This document shows positions 36,653 to 44,832 of a stretch of 64,000 nt of DNA, piece by piece. Both the position numbers and the translations under genes were made by a program. Below the pieces are notes generated by a model that was not told the DNA's origin, searched no databases, and saw nothing but the letters and a program-made list of their open reading frames with translations. The stretch lies in NCBI GenBank assembly GCA_041920415.1, contig JBHGYD010000028.1, positions 62,001 through 126,000 of the forward strand. Reading direction: 5' to 3'. The number at the start of each line of letters is the position of its first letter. Within the stretch, counting starts at the first letter, position 1. The DNA is from JBHGYD01 sp041920415 (GTDB lineage: Bacteria > Bacillota > Bacilli > Bacillales > Anoxybacillaceae).

Positions 36653-37261
36653 TTAAGCGAATGCTAAAATTGCACGAATACCAACGATTGAAAGTGCTAT
36701 AAAAATCGCCATTGTCACATATGTAAAAATTTTTTGTGAACGAGGAGTAACCGTAAGTCCCCAGCTAACACAGAAAGACCATAAACCATTAGCGAAATGA
36801 AATACCGTCGAAATAATCCCTACTATGTAAAAAGCAAGCATAAACGGATTATCAACAATATTGGCCATCATTTCGTAGTTTACTTCCGCTCCAAACGCAG
36901 CTTGTACACGAGTTTCCCATACGTGCCATGTGACGAAAATAAGCGTAATAATGCCAGTTAATCGTTGCAGCATAAACATCCAGTTGCGGAAATAGCTATA
37001 TCTACTCACATTGTTCTGCGCTGTAAAAGCGATATAAAGCCCATAAATCGCATGAAACAGTAGCGGAAGGAAAATAACGAATATTTCTAGAAAATAACGA
37101 AACGGTAAATTGGCCATAAATGCTGCAGCGCGGTTAAACGCTTCTGGTCCTCTTGTCGCAAAATGGTTTACTACTAAATGTTGTGTCAAGAAAATACCAA
37201 CTGGAATAACTCCTAATAATGAATGGAGTCGACGATAAAAAAACTCGCGATTTCCTGCCAT
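36653..37261 (-). CDS. sdhC: Succinate dehydrogenase cytochrome b558 subunit (SdhC)
   Basis: 202 residues, as in B. subtilis, with five membrane helices and histidines for the two haems (e.g. FLTQHLVVNHFA, PLLFHAIYG, FVTWHVWETR, VFHFANGLW). It anchors the complex and passes electrons to menaquinone. The start at 37261 follows AAAGGGGG; an upstream ATG at 37315 is unlikely. Confidence 0.96.
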   Translation of the reverse strand: MAGNREFFYRRLHSLLGVIPVGIFLTQHLVVNHFATRGPEAFNRAAAFMANLPFRYFLEIFVIFLPLLFHAIYGLYIAFTAQNNVSRYSYFRNWMFMLQRLTGIITLIFVTWHVWETRVQAAFGAEVNYEMMANIVDNPFMLAFYIVGIISTVFHFANGLWSFCVSWGLTVTPRSQKIFTYVTMAIFIALSIVGIRAILAFA

Positions 37262-37330
37262 ATTTGAACCCCCTTTAATAAAGTGACAATGAAAGATGAT
37301 ACACTCCCCATCCACACTAACGAAAACTTA

Positions 37331-37372
37331 ATGATTAATAGAACTGTAAATGCTTCCATTTCCATTAATCAT
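37331..37372 (-). promoter_or_regulatory. Hairpin in the sdhC 5' leader
   Basis: A 9-bp perfect outer stem ATGATTAAT / ATTAATCAT encloses an inner AAATG-GAAG-CATTT hairpin. It lies in the transcribed leader, 70 to 110 nt before the sdhC start. No T-run follows, so it is not a terminator. It may stabilise the message or be a target of a regulator or small RNA. Confidence 0.55.
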
Positions 37373-37383
37373 GCGTCACATTC

Positions 37384-37412
37384 ATTGTACTCCCACAATG
37401 TAGAAGCGTCAA
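37384..37412 (-). promoter_or_regulatory. Sigma-A promoter of sdhCAB
   Basis: Minus strand TTGACG (37412-37407), 17 bp, TACAAT (37389-37384), giving a leader of about 115 nt. Confidence 0.75.
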
Positions 37413-37539
37413 GAAAGCGAGTTCATAAAATGTTCAATCATTTGAAAATTAAAATAATATTTCATATACAAAATGAAAGAAAGATGCTGCTTTCTTCACG
37501 CTATTTCGCTATAATAGTAGATAGAAAGAGGGGAAATAT

Positions 37540-37995
37540 GTGAAGCCATTATCATTTCAAGAACAATATGAAGCACTAAAACACATTCATATTTCTGGAT
37601 TTGGTTATGAACTCATTCGCGAAGTTCTTCTTTTTGATCTTTTAGGAAAAGAAACGCCCAACATCTTATATTGGGCTGGTAAAAATCTCGCGCGCAAATA
37701 CCCGTTAGAAACGCTTGACGATATTATCACGTTTTTCGAACAAGCGGGGTGGGGAACGTTAACCGTTATAAACGAGCGTAACGATGAACTTGAGGTGGAA
37801 TTAACAGGAACGATCGTTACAGCGCGATTTACTTTAAACGAAAACTGCTCCTTTCAACTTGAAGCTGGTTTCCTCGCCCAACAAATCGAACAACAAAAAC
37901 GTTGTGTCGCTGAAGCATATGAGCAGCAAAAAAAGCGAGCACAAAAAGTGTTGTTTACGGTTAAATGGGATAAAAAAGATGAAGTGATGGAATAA
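37540..37995 (+). CDS. yslB: YslB, DUF2507 protein (NO/haem-binding-like fold)
   Basis: 151 residues, GTG start after AAGAGGGG. Soluble; motifs YWAGKNLARKYPLETLDD and FFEQAGWG match the DUF2507 family, related in fold to V4R/HNOB domains. Function unknown. Transcribed divergently from sdhC; TATAAT at 37510-37515 is a likely -10. The position next to lysC matches B. subtilis. Confidence 0.85.
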   Translation: MKPLSFQEQYEALKHIHISGFGYELIREVLLFDLLGKETPNILYWAGKNLARKYPLETLDDIITFFEQAGWGTLTVINERNDELEVELTGTIVTARFTLNENCSFQLEAGFLAQQIEQQKRCVAEAYEQQKKRAQKVLFTVKWDKKDEVME

Positions 37996-38020
37996 GAAGC
38001 CTGCCAAATGCAGGCTTCTT
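37994..38020. terminator. Bidirectional terminator between yslB and lysC
   Basis: An 11-bp stem AAGAAGCCTGC / GCAGGCTTCTT between convergent genes, overlapping the yslB stop, with T-rich sequence on both sides. Confidence 0.85.
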
Positions 38021-38023
38021 ATT

Positions 38024-39247
38024 TTAGGAACTTACAGTTTCTTTTTCTTCCGCTAGTTGAAATGCTTCGTGCAACGCTTCAACCGCCGCTACCATTTTCG
38101 CCTGTTCAACGACCGTCGAAATTTTAATTTCTGATGTACTGACCATCTTAATTTCAATGCCGTGGTCAGCTAACACGTTAAACATTTGTGCAGCGACTCC
38201 TGGATTGGAAATCATGCCAGAACCAACGATCGAAACTTTCGCTAAATTGCTTTCGTATTCAACCGTTGCTCCTTCTAGCGATTGCAATACTTGTAATGTT
38301 TCTGCTAAATCTCCTGTACAAATCGAAAAAGAAACAGACGTTGTCTCAGCGCTTGTCATGCTTTGAATAATAATATCAACATTAATTCCGCGATGAGCTA
38401 GTGCGTTAAAAATCGTCGATAATGTATGTAATCCGTTTGGCAATCCTTGAACAGTTACTCTTGTTACTTGATCTTCAAACGCAATGCCTCTTACAATTAA
38501 GTTTTGTTCCATCGAAACTTCCTCCTTCACGATCGTGCCTCTTTCTTTTTCCATGCTTGAACGCACCTCTAACGGCACTTGATAGTTTTTCGCAAACTCA
38601 ACCGCACGCGGATGCAACACACCTGCCCCTAAGTTCGCTAGCTCAAGCATTTCATCGTACGAAATCTCTTGAAGCTTTCTTGCTGTTTTTACATAGCGTG
38701 GGTCGGTTGTGAATACTCCAGTCACATCTGTATAAATGTCACATTTATCTGCTTTTAATGCTGCAGCTAATGCTACTGCTGTCGTATCGGAGCCACCGCG
38801 ACCGAGCGTCGTAATTTCTCCGCTTTCGGTTATTCCTTGAAACCCTGCAACAATGACAATTTTCCCCTCACCTAAATACTTGCGAATGCGAGATGTATCA
38901 ATATCGATAATTCGCGCGTTTCCATGAATAGCTTCTGTTTTGATTCCAGCTTGCCAACCGGTTAAAGAGACCGCTTCATATCCTTGCTCTTGCAATGCCA
39001 TCGCCAAGAGTGCGATGCTCACTTGCTCCCCAGTTGAAAGAAGCATGTCCATTTCCCGTTTGTTTGGTTGTTTTGAAATTTGCTTCGCTAACTGAACAAG
39101 TTCATCCGTCGTCTTTCCCATCGCAGAAACAACGACAACAACATCGTTTCCATTTTTCACTTCCTCAATGACGCGGTTCGCCACGTTTTGAATGCGTTCA
39201 ATCGAACCGACAGATGTTCCACCAAATTTTTGAACTATCATTCCCAT
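38024..39247 (-). CDS. lysC: Aspartokinase II, lysine-sensitive (LysC, alpha and internal beta)
   Basis: 407 residues. Phosphorylates aspartate at the head of the lysine, threonine, methionine and diaminopimelate pathway. Kinase motif VQKFGGTSVGS, GRGGSDTTAVALAAAL, then two ACT domains (about 265-400). An in-frame ATG at codon 246 (38512), with AAGGAGGA at 38527-38520, would make the 162-residue beta subunit known in B. subtilis. The alpha start is MGMIVQKFGG at 39247; a second ATG two codons on is also possible. Controlled by a lysine riboswitch. Confidence 0.96.
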   Translation of the reverse strand: MGMIVQKFGGTSVGSIERIQNVANRVIEEVKNGNDVVVVVSAMGKTTDELVQLAKQISKQPNKREMDMLLSTGEQVSIALLAMALQEQGYEAVSLTGWQAGIKTEAIHGNARIIDIDTSRIRKYLGEGKIVIVAGFQGITESGEITTLGRGGSDTTAVALAAALKADKCDIYTDVTGVFTTDPRYVKTARKLQEISYDEMLELANLGAGVLHPRAVEFAKNYQVPLEVRSSMEKERGTIVKEEVSMEQNLIVRGIAFEDQVTRVTVQGLPNGLHTLSTIFNALAHRGINVDIIIQSMTSAETTSVSFSICTGDLAETLQVLQSLEGATVEYESNLAKVSIVGSGMISNPGVAAQMFNVLADHGIEIKMVSTSEIKISTVVEQAKMVAAVEALHEAFQLAEEKETVSS

Positions 39248-39312
39248 TTCTCCTCATCCTTTACTATCAAACTAGAATCTATACCGGTATAGTTTCATAA
39301 TTTGCGCGCAAA

Positions 39313-39347
39313 TAAAAAACAGCAATGAGAGACAATCCCATTGCTGT
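39313..39347 (-). terminator. Lysine riboswitch terminator (attenuator)
   Basis: The stem ACAGCAATGGGA / TCTCATTGCTGT is followed by TTTTTTATTT on the minus strand, about 65 bp before lysC and directly after the lysine aptamer. Confidence 0.92.
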
Positions 39348-39349
39348 GC

Positions 39350-39575
39350 ATAACGAAAAGAAAAACTATTCGCTCCACACAGTGAGATAGCTCTCCAAGA
39401 TGAATCATAATCATCTTGACAGTCCTACATTTCTTAAACGCAGGACCAGCGAAAAAAGCAATGAGACTTTTTTCGCTTCGGCGACGCTCCCCTTTCAACA
39501 TTCTTCTTCGGAACTCATTTTCCTCAGAATGTCTACTCTTGAAGTTCGCACCTCTATCTTCACTTCAGTGTTCGG
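39350..39575 (-). promoter_or_regulatory. Lysine riboswitch (L box) of lysC
   Basis: The minus strand shows the L-box signatures in order: GAAGATAGAGGTGCGAACTT, AAGAGTA, GGGGAGCGTCGCCGAAGCGA, the P4 arm GGTCCTGCG...AAATGTAGGACTGTCA, and closing GGAGAGCTATCT. Lysine binding would favour the downstream terminator and shut off lysC. Confidence 0.95.
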
Positions 39576-39602
39576 AAGTGTATGAATATGAAATTTAGTG
39601 AA

Positions 39603-39631
39603 ATCATATCAAACTTTTATGCGGTTGGCAA
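39603..39631 (-). promoter_or_regulatory. Sigma-A promoter of lysC
   Basis: Minus strand TTGCCA (39631-39626), 17 bp, TATGAT (39608-39603), just past the uvrC stop and about 30 bp before the L box. Confidence 0.8.
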
Positions 39632-39633
39632 TA

Positions 39634-41406
39634 TTATTCCCGTAATTTTTCATAAATTTTTTCCGCAACAGCGCGCGGAATGTTCGCTTCCTGCAATTCT
39701 TCCACCGTTGCTTCTTTCATGTTTTTAATCGAACCAAAATGTTTTAATAGCGCTTTTTTTCGCTTTTCTCCGACCCCTGGAATGCCATCTAACACCGATT
39801 GAAATAACGATTTTCCTCTCACTTGGCGATGGAACGTGATCGCAAAACGGTGAACTTCATCTTGAATGCGCTGTAATAAATAAAATTCTTGACTATTTCG
39901 CTCTAAAGAAACGATTTGCGGTGGGTCCCCCATGATCAATTCGGACGTTCGATGCTTTTCGTCTTTGACAAGACCGGCAAGCGGGATATCAAGCCCTAAT
40001 TCGTTCTCGAGCACGTCGCGAACAGCAGCTAAATGCCCTTTTCCTCCGTCAATAATGATTAAATCAGGGAGAAGCAACTTTTCTTTTAATACGCGAGTAT
40101 AGCGTCTTCTCACAACCTCGCGCATCGATTCGTAATCATCAGGACCTTCGACCGTCTTGATTTTATATTTTCGGTATTCTTTTTTCTCCGGTTTGCCATC
40201 AATAAAGACAATCATCGCTGAGACAGGATCGGTTCCGTGGATATTTGAGTTATCAAACGCCTCAATGCGGTGCGGTGTCGGAATCCCGAGCTTTTCTCCT
40301 AGGTTTTCAATTGCTTTAATCGTTCGTTCTTCATCACGCTCGATTAAGTAAAATTTTTCTTTTAAGGCAATCATCGCGTTTTTGCATGCCAAATCAACAA
40401 GCTCTTTTTTCTTTCCTTTTTTTGGCTGAACAACTGTTACTTCAAGAAGTTGTTCGGCTAGTTCGCCGTCGATGTTAGTTGGCAAAATGACTTCTTTCGG
40501 TTTCAAGTGATTCGCTTTTGCGTAAAATTGACCTAAAAATGTCAAAAGCTCTTCATCGGGATCTTGATACATCGGAAACATAGAGACATCACGTTCAATT
40601 AACTTTCCTTGACGAATGAAAAACACTTGAACGCACATCCAACCTTTATCATAAGCGTAACCAAACACATCCCGATCCACAAAATCGTTCATTGTCATCT
40701 TTTGTTTTTCCATGATCGCTTCAATATGCGCAATTTGATCGCGATATTCTTTTGCCCGTTCAAATTCAAGCGCTTCCGCAGCTTTCATCATCTTTTCAGA
40801 TAATTCTTCTTTTACTTCTTTATACCCACCATTTAAAAAACGGACAATTTGTTCAACGATTTCTTTATTTTGTTGTTCTGAAACAGGGTGCACACACGGT
40901 GCTAGACATTGACCCATATGATAATAAAGACAAACCCGGTTCGGTAATGATGAGCATTTGCGGAGCGGGTAAATGCGGTCAAGCAGCTTTTTCGTTTCGT
41001 TTGCCGACTGTACATTTGGGTATGGCCCAAAATATTTTCCGCGATCTTTCTTCACTTTTCTTGTAATGATAAGACGTGGATGCTCTTCCGCTGTAATTTT
41101 AATAAACGGATAGCTTTTATCGTCTTTTAACATGACGTTATATTTCGGATCGTATTTTTTAATTAAATTCATTTCTAAAATGAGCGCTTCCACATTTGAT
41201 GACGTCACAATATATTCAAAGTCGGCGATTTCATTGACAAGGCGTAATGTTTTTCCATCATGCGTTCCGGTAAAATACGAACGCACTCGATTTTTCAACA
41301 CTTTTGCCTTTCCGACGTAAATAACGGTCCCGTTTTTGTCTTTCATTAAATAGCAACCGGGTTGTTCCGGTAATACTGCCAATTTTTCTTTTAAGTGATC
41401 ATGCAT
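39634..41406 (-). CDS. uvrC: UvrABC excinuclease subunit C
   Basis: 590 residues. Makes both incisions in nucleotide excision repair. GIY-YIG nuclease at the N-terminus (GCYLMKDKNGTVIYVGKAK), four cysteines CSSLPNRVC...GQCLAPC, UVR domain (LEFERAKEYRDQIAHIEAI), RNase H-like nuclease (IEAFDNSNIHGT; IIIDGGKGH) and C-terminal helix-hairpin-helix. The ATG follows GGAGTG. It lies only 17 bp after the preceding glycosyltransferase gene, which is not its usual neighbour. Confidence 0.96.
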   Translation of the reverse strand: MHDHLKEKLAVLPEQPGCYLMKDKNGTVIYVGKAKVLKNRVRSYFTGTHDGKTLRLVNEIADFEYIVTSSNVEALILEMNLIKKYDPKYNVMLKDDKSYPFIKITAEEHPRLIITRKVKKDRGKYFGPYPNVQSANETKKLLDRIYPLRKCSSLPNRVCLYYHMGQCLAPCVHPVSEQQNKEIVEQIVRFLNGGYKEVKEELSEKMMKAAEALEFERAKEYRDQIAHIEAIMEKQKMTMNDFVDRDVFGYAYDKGWMCVQVFFIRQGKLIERDVSMFPMYQDPDEELLTFLGQFYAKANHLKPKEVILPTNIDGELAEQLLEVTVVQPKKGKKKELVDLACKNAMIALKEKFYLIERDEERTIKAIENLGEKLGIPTPHRIEAFDNSNIHGTDPVSAMIVFIDGKPEKKEYRKYKIKTVEGPDDYESMREVVRRRYTRVLKEKLLLPDLIIIDGGKGHLAAVRDVLENELGLDIPLAGLVKDEKHRTSELIMGDPPQIVSLERNSQEFYLLQRIQDEVHRFAITFHRQVRGKSLFQSVLDGIPGVGEKRKKALLKHFGSIKNMKEATVEELQEANIPRAVAEKIYEKLRE

Positions 41407-41423
41407 CATAATCACTCCATTGT

Positions 41424-42869
41424 TTAATCTATCCACTCGTATAAGGTAATGTTGCCGTACACCGGATCAGCTAGCGTACTCGAACGATATGTTTTAATTT
41501 TCCGTAAATGTCCGGCAAGCGGAACATCTTGTTCCTTAAATCCTTTAACGACATGATCCGTCACATAAATTTTAGCATGTTCATAGTTGGCTTTATCCTG
41601 TAAAAAAAATGAAAAATGTAACACTTGTTGATGTGGAAAATCGGCATGAAGATATTGCAACACTCTTGTTTCTTCCCATGTGTATAAAACGAAGCGATCC
41701 TCTCTCTTTTGTAAATCATATGCTAACTGATACGTCGCTGGCAAGTGCGAGGCCTGTTCACGTACATTTAAGGAACCGGTAGTAATTTGAATTATCAATA
41801 TCACAACCGCTAATAGCAACTTACACACTGAGGTATTTGCATGAAAATAACGCGTCCATCCATAGAAAAGAAGCAAATGAACGAGTGGAATAATATGGCG
41901 CGGTTTGTCAATGTTTTGCGCGAACAAAGCCCATAAAAAATAAGCGAATGCAGCCATCCAAAACCAACATGGAAATGACACTGCTGATTTTGTTCTTGCG
42001 ACATATACAAATACAACCATATAGCAAATAAGTAACAAAAATGTCTTACTTGCTAATCCTGTCCAAATGAGATTATAAACAACAAAGTGGCTAATTCTAT
42101 GAAAAAACGATTGATGATCGTTCGAAACCGTCCCGCCCCATTCATGAAAATGACCATTCGTAAAAGAAAAAGCAAGTTTAAGAAACCCTTTTATACTCCC
42201 TTCTGTCAACGCAACACCTATAACCCAAATGAACTGAAACAAAAGAGCCGCGGTAACAAAAAGAAACAAGCGTCGAATTTTTTTATGTTTTTTCCAGTCT
42301 TCGTACCATAGAAAAACAAGTACAACTATAAACGGTAAATAAGAAAGACGAATTCCTAACAACACACCGAACAAACATAACGGAAGAATTTGCGCCCACC
42401 ACGTTCTGTATTTTCTAGCAAGCTCAATCGCCCAAAAATACCACCATAAAACCGCTAACGCAAATCCCTCTGACATCGGCTGTCCAACAATCACCATGAC
42501 ATAGCTTGTCGATTGGATGAGCGTTGTTACGAACCATGCAACATGGCTCGGTTGATATTTTCTTACCAGTAAAAAAATAGGAACCGTAGCTGATAACATC
42601 GCTAACACATTAAAAATAGACAATGCTTTCGCAGGGTTATCAATCCATGTGTGGACGATCATCCCTCCAAGGATCAAATACGGATATCCAGGAAAATGTG
42701 GTTGCATCGCCAGTAAATCGTAGCGGTTTAACGCTAAAGCAAAGTCGACTTGGTCCCATGTTGCGGCATAAGGGCTTGCATAACGGATTTCCACATAAAA
42801 CAATACAAACAAGATAAACAAACTAAAATATGACAGAAATCGATTATTTCCCAGAAAATGTTTCACCAT
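41424..42869 (-). CDS. Multi-pass membrane protein, GT-C-type glycosyltransferase (predicted)
   Basis: 481 residues with about ten membrane helices. After the first helix an extracellular loop has ATWDQVDFALAL (Asp39, Asp42), the usual place of the catalytic acid in GT-C enzymes, which use polyprenyl-phosphate sugars outside the membrane. The C-terminal ~90 residues are soluble. The family assignment is from architecture only; no close relative is recognised. Start at 42869 after AAAGGTGAGG. It lies downstream of the iron-permease gene but behind a terminator, and 17 bp before uvrC. Confidence 0.7.
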   Translation of the reverse strand: MVKHFLGNNRFLSYFSLFILFVLFYVEIRYASPYAATWDQVDFALALNRYDLLAMQPHFPGYPYLILGGMIVHTWIDNPAKALSIFNVLAMLSATVPIFLLVRKYQPSHVAWFVTTLIQSTSYVMVIVGQPMSEGFALAVLWWYFWAIELARKYRTWWAQILPLCLFGVLLGIRLSYLPFIVVLVFLWYEDWKKHKKIRRLFLFVTAALLFQFIWVIGVALTEGSIKGFLKLAFSFTNGHFHEWGGTVSNDHQSFFHRISHFVVYNLIWTGLASKTFLLLICYMVVFVYVARTKSAVSFPCWFWMAAFAYFLWALFAQNIDKPRHIIPLVHLLLFYGWTRYFHANTSVCKLLLAVVILIIQITTGSLNVREQASHLPATYQLAYDLQKREDRFVLYTWEETRVLQYLHADFPHQQVLHFSFFLQDKANYEHAKIYVTDHVVKGFKEQDVPLAGHLRKIKTYRSSTLADPVYGNITLYEWID

Positions 42870-42887
42870 GTTCCTCACCTTTACAAA

Positions 42888-42924
42888 TGAAAAAGCACAA
42901 GACAACAGCGTCTTGTACTTTTTA
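42888..42924. terminator. Terminator between the FTR1 permease and GT-C genes
   Basis: Stem AAAAAG-ACAAGAC / GTCTTGT-CTTTTT with one mismatch, overlapping the permease stop codon; T-rich on the minus strand. Confidence 0.75.
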
Positions 42925-43854
42925 TACGACATTTTTTGTTTTCGGTTCAAGCGCTTGAACGTTCGTTTCTTTTTGCTCTGCTTTTCTCGCTTCTTTCGAA
43001 TGACGACTATTAATTAACAAATAAACGACAACAAAATAGCCGACATACGCAATTACTTCTTCTAATGATGGCATAGATGAGTAACCGAAAAGTGCTTTCA
43101 AAAATACGCCAACATCTCCTGGTAAAATCGGCGCAACCCCGTGATCGCGGAGATAATGTTGATAGTCAATTGGATGCTCAGGTAACAGCCACGTCAAATC
43201 ATATACATGAGGCATAACGCTACCGATGATGTTTAAATCTTGTAACATAGAAATTCCTTGAACTAAAAGTCCTGCCGCGATCAAAATAATGAAGGCGCCT
43301 GTCACTTTAAAGAACGTTTTCAGAGGTATACGCATTGTTCCTTTGAAAAAGATATAACTAACAAATGCCGCAATAACCACACCAGTAAGCGCTCCCCATC
43401 CTTGCATCGCGGCTCCAATGTTTCCACCCGTGATGGCCGCAAAGAAAAACACCGTTTCTACCCCTTCGCGAAGTACCACTAAAAACGAATGAATGACCAT
43501 TCCAACAACATTTCCTGTCGTAATAAAACGATCCATTTTCCCTTCGACATTTTTCTTCATGTCGCGGCTATGTTCTGCCATCCACAACACCATTTGTGTC
43601 AACAAAATCGCAGAAATGAACATAATGGAGATTTTTAAATACGTTTCGCTCCCCATTGCAGCAAAACCTGTAAACACAACTTGGAAAAGCAGAGCAACAC
43701 CAACGCTCGCTAACACGGCCAATCCTGCACCAAACCATACATATTTCGTATATTTCGTATGGTTTACTCGCTTTAAATAAGACGTAATAATTCCAACAAT
43801 GAGCAGAGCTTCTAATACTTCACGAAACGTAATTAACAGCGCTTGAACTTCCAT
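42922..43854 (-). CDS. FTR1-family high-affinity iron permease (EfeU-like)
   Basis: 310 residues, seven predicted membrane helices. Both REXXE iron-translocation motifs are present: REVLE at 11-15 (ITFREVLEALL) and REGVE at 129-133 (VVLREGVETVFF). Unlike many Gram-positive FTR1 proteins it has no N-terminal extracytoplasmic domain; the gene just upstream may supply it. Start at 43854 with GGAGAG; upstream in-frame codons overlap the preceding gene. Second gene of a Fur-controlled operon. No EfeB peroxidase or classic EfeO is in the window. Confidence 0.92.
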   Translation of the reverse strand: MEVQALLITFREVLEALLIVGIITSYLKRVNHTKYTKYVWFGAGLAVLASVGVALLFQVVFTGFAAMGSETYLKISIMFISAILLTQMVLWMAEHSRDMKKNVEGKMDRFITTGNVVGMVIHSFLVVLREGVETVFFFAAITGGNIGAAMQGWGALTGVVIAAFVSYIFFKGTMRIPLKTFFKVTGAFIILIAAGLLVQGISMLQDLNIIGSVMPHVYDLTWLLPEHPIDYQHYLRDHGVAPILPGDVGVFLKALFGYSSMPSLEEVIAYVGYFVVVYLLINSRHSKEARKAEQKETNVQALEPKTKNVV

Positions 43855-43882
43855 CGGATGCTCTCCTTTCTTCTGAAACCGA

Positions 43883-44641
43883 TTACTTTCTTTTTCGGCG
43901 TAACGAATAAATGACAACACCAACAATAACAACAATAAGAACGAGGATTGGAATCCAGTTTTTCAGTTTTGATAAATCGGTCCACTCTTTTTTCTCAACC
44001 GCTTCCGACTTTTCTGTTGCACTTTCTGAAAAATGACCAACTTTCAAGCTTTTTAATCCGAACTGTTTCTGTAATGATGTTAAAATGATCTCTTTACTTT
44101 TCTTAAATTGATCGATGTTTGATTGCTTTTTACCAACTCCAAACAGCCCTGGATTTCCTAATGATTGCAACGCCTGTTCAAATTCGTTTCTCATTTGTTT
44201 GTCAAGCGCATCATCTTTCGATTGAACGATTGGAGAGAGCGCTTCATATGTAGCAAATGCTTTCGCTAACAGCCGTTTACTCGTGTCGTATTGATCAAAA
44301 TTTTTCTCAATGTTTTCTAAACGACGGGCAATGTTTAAAACAAGAATTTTTCTCATATCTTTTAAAACTTCATTTTTATTTTTCGCGTCGATTGCAGCTA
44401 ACACGGCCTTAGATGGCTGTGTTCCCATATGCATATCAATTTCTTCTTTCACCGTTTCAAAAATCGTTTTCGCTTCAGTAAAATTTGGCGGTTGCTGATT
44501 TAGCTTTTCTGCCATTTGTTTATACACTTCTGCCACTTTTTCTTCGTTCGGGTCACCATACGAATAAGCAAAAGCAGTGAGTGATGTATTATTGAGAATG
44601 AATATCAATAACAAAGAAAAAAATAAATAAAATCGTTTCAT
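43883..44641 (-). CDS. Secreted, C-terminally anchored partner of the FTR1 permease
   Basis: 252 residues. Signal peptide (1 to ~25), an all-helical extracytoplasmic domain (about 28-205), an acidic/basic linker, then a membrane helix at about 229-245 with a positive tail (RRKRK), so most of the protein is outside. Residues 95-165 (LVLNIARRLENIEKNF to SLGN) align with a repeat in the lipoprotein encoded at 49054-50244. Start at 44641 with AGGAGG. First gene of the operon, with a Fur box in its promoter. Likely presents iron to the permease; this role is inference. Confidence 0.8.
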   Translation of the reverse strand: MKRFYLFFSLLLIFILNNTSLTAFAYSYGDPNEEKVAEVYKQMAEKLNQQPPNFTEAKTIFETVKEEIDMHMGTQPSKAVLAAIDAKNKNEVLKDMRKILVLNIARRLENIEKNFDQYDTSKRLLAKAFATYEALSPIVQSKDDALDKQMRNEFEQALQSLGNPGLFGVGKKQSNIDQFKKSKEIILTSLQKQFGLKSLKVGHFSESATEKSEAVEKKEWTDLSKLKNWIPILVLIVVIVGVVIYSLRRKRK

Positions 44642-44663
44642 CCAATCTCCTCCTACAAATTCA

Positions 44664-44692
44664 ATGATAATGATTATCATCCTTTATGTCAA
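44664..44692 (-). promoter_or_regulatory. Fur-controlled promoter of the FTR1 operon
   Basis: Minus strand TTGACA (44692-44687), 17 bp, TATCAT (44669-44664). A perfect 15-bp Fur box TGATAATGATTATCA at 44665-44679 covers the -10. Expression should rise when iron is low. Confidence 0.9.
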
Positions 44693-44753
44693 TATAAGCG
44701 TTACAAAAAGGCTCTTCGTTTTTTTTTTTCATATTTAGGGCTCTTTTTTCATC

Positions 44754-44791
44754 AAAATAGGGTTCAGACTCAGCGTCCGAACCCTTATTTT
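44754..44791 (-). terminator. Terminator of the glycan operon
   Basis: Stem AATA-GGGTTC-GAC with its complement, ending in ATTTTG on the minus strand, after the glycosyltransferase gene. A second 7-bp hairpin (ATAGAAG / CTTCTAT) lies at 44808-44827. Confidence 0.75.
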
Positions 44792-44832
44792 GTCTACGGT
44801 CTGAAGAATAGAAGCAGATACTTCTATCCTTG

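Noticed and set aside
39295..39501. Minus-strand coding frame in the lysC leader
   Set aside because: It lies inside the lysine riboswitch, whose conserved motifs explain the sequence.
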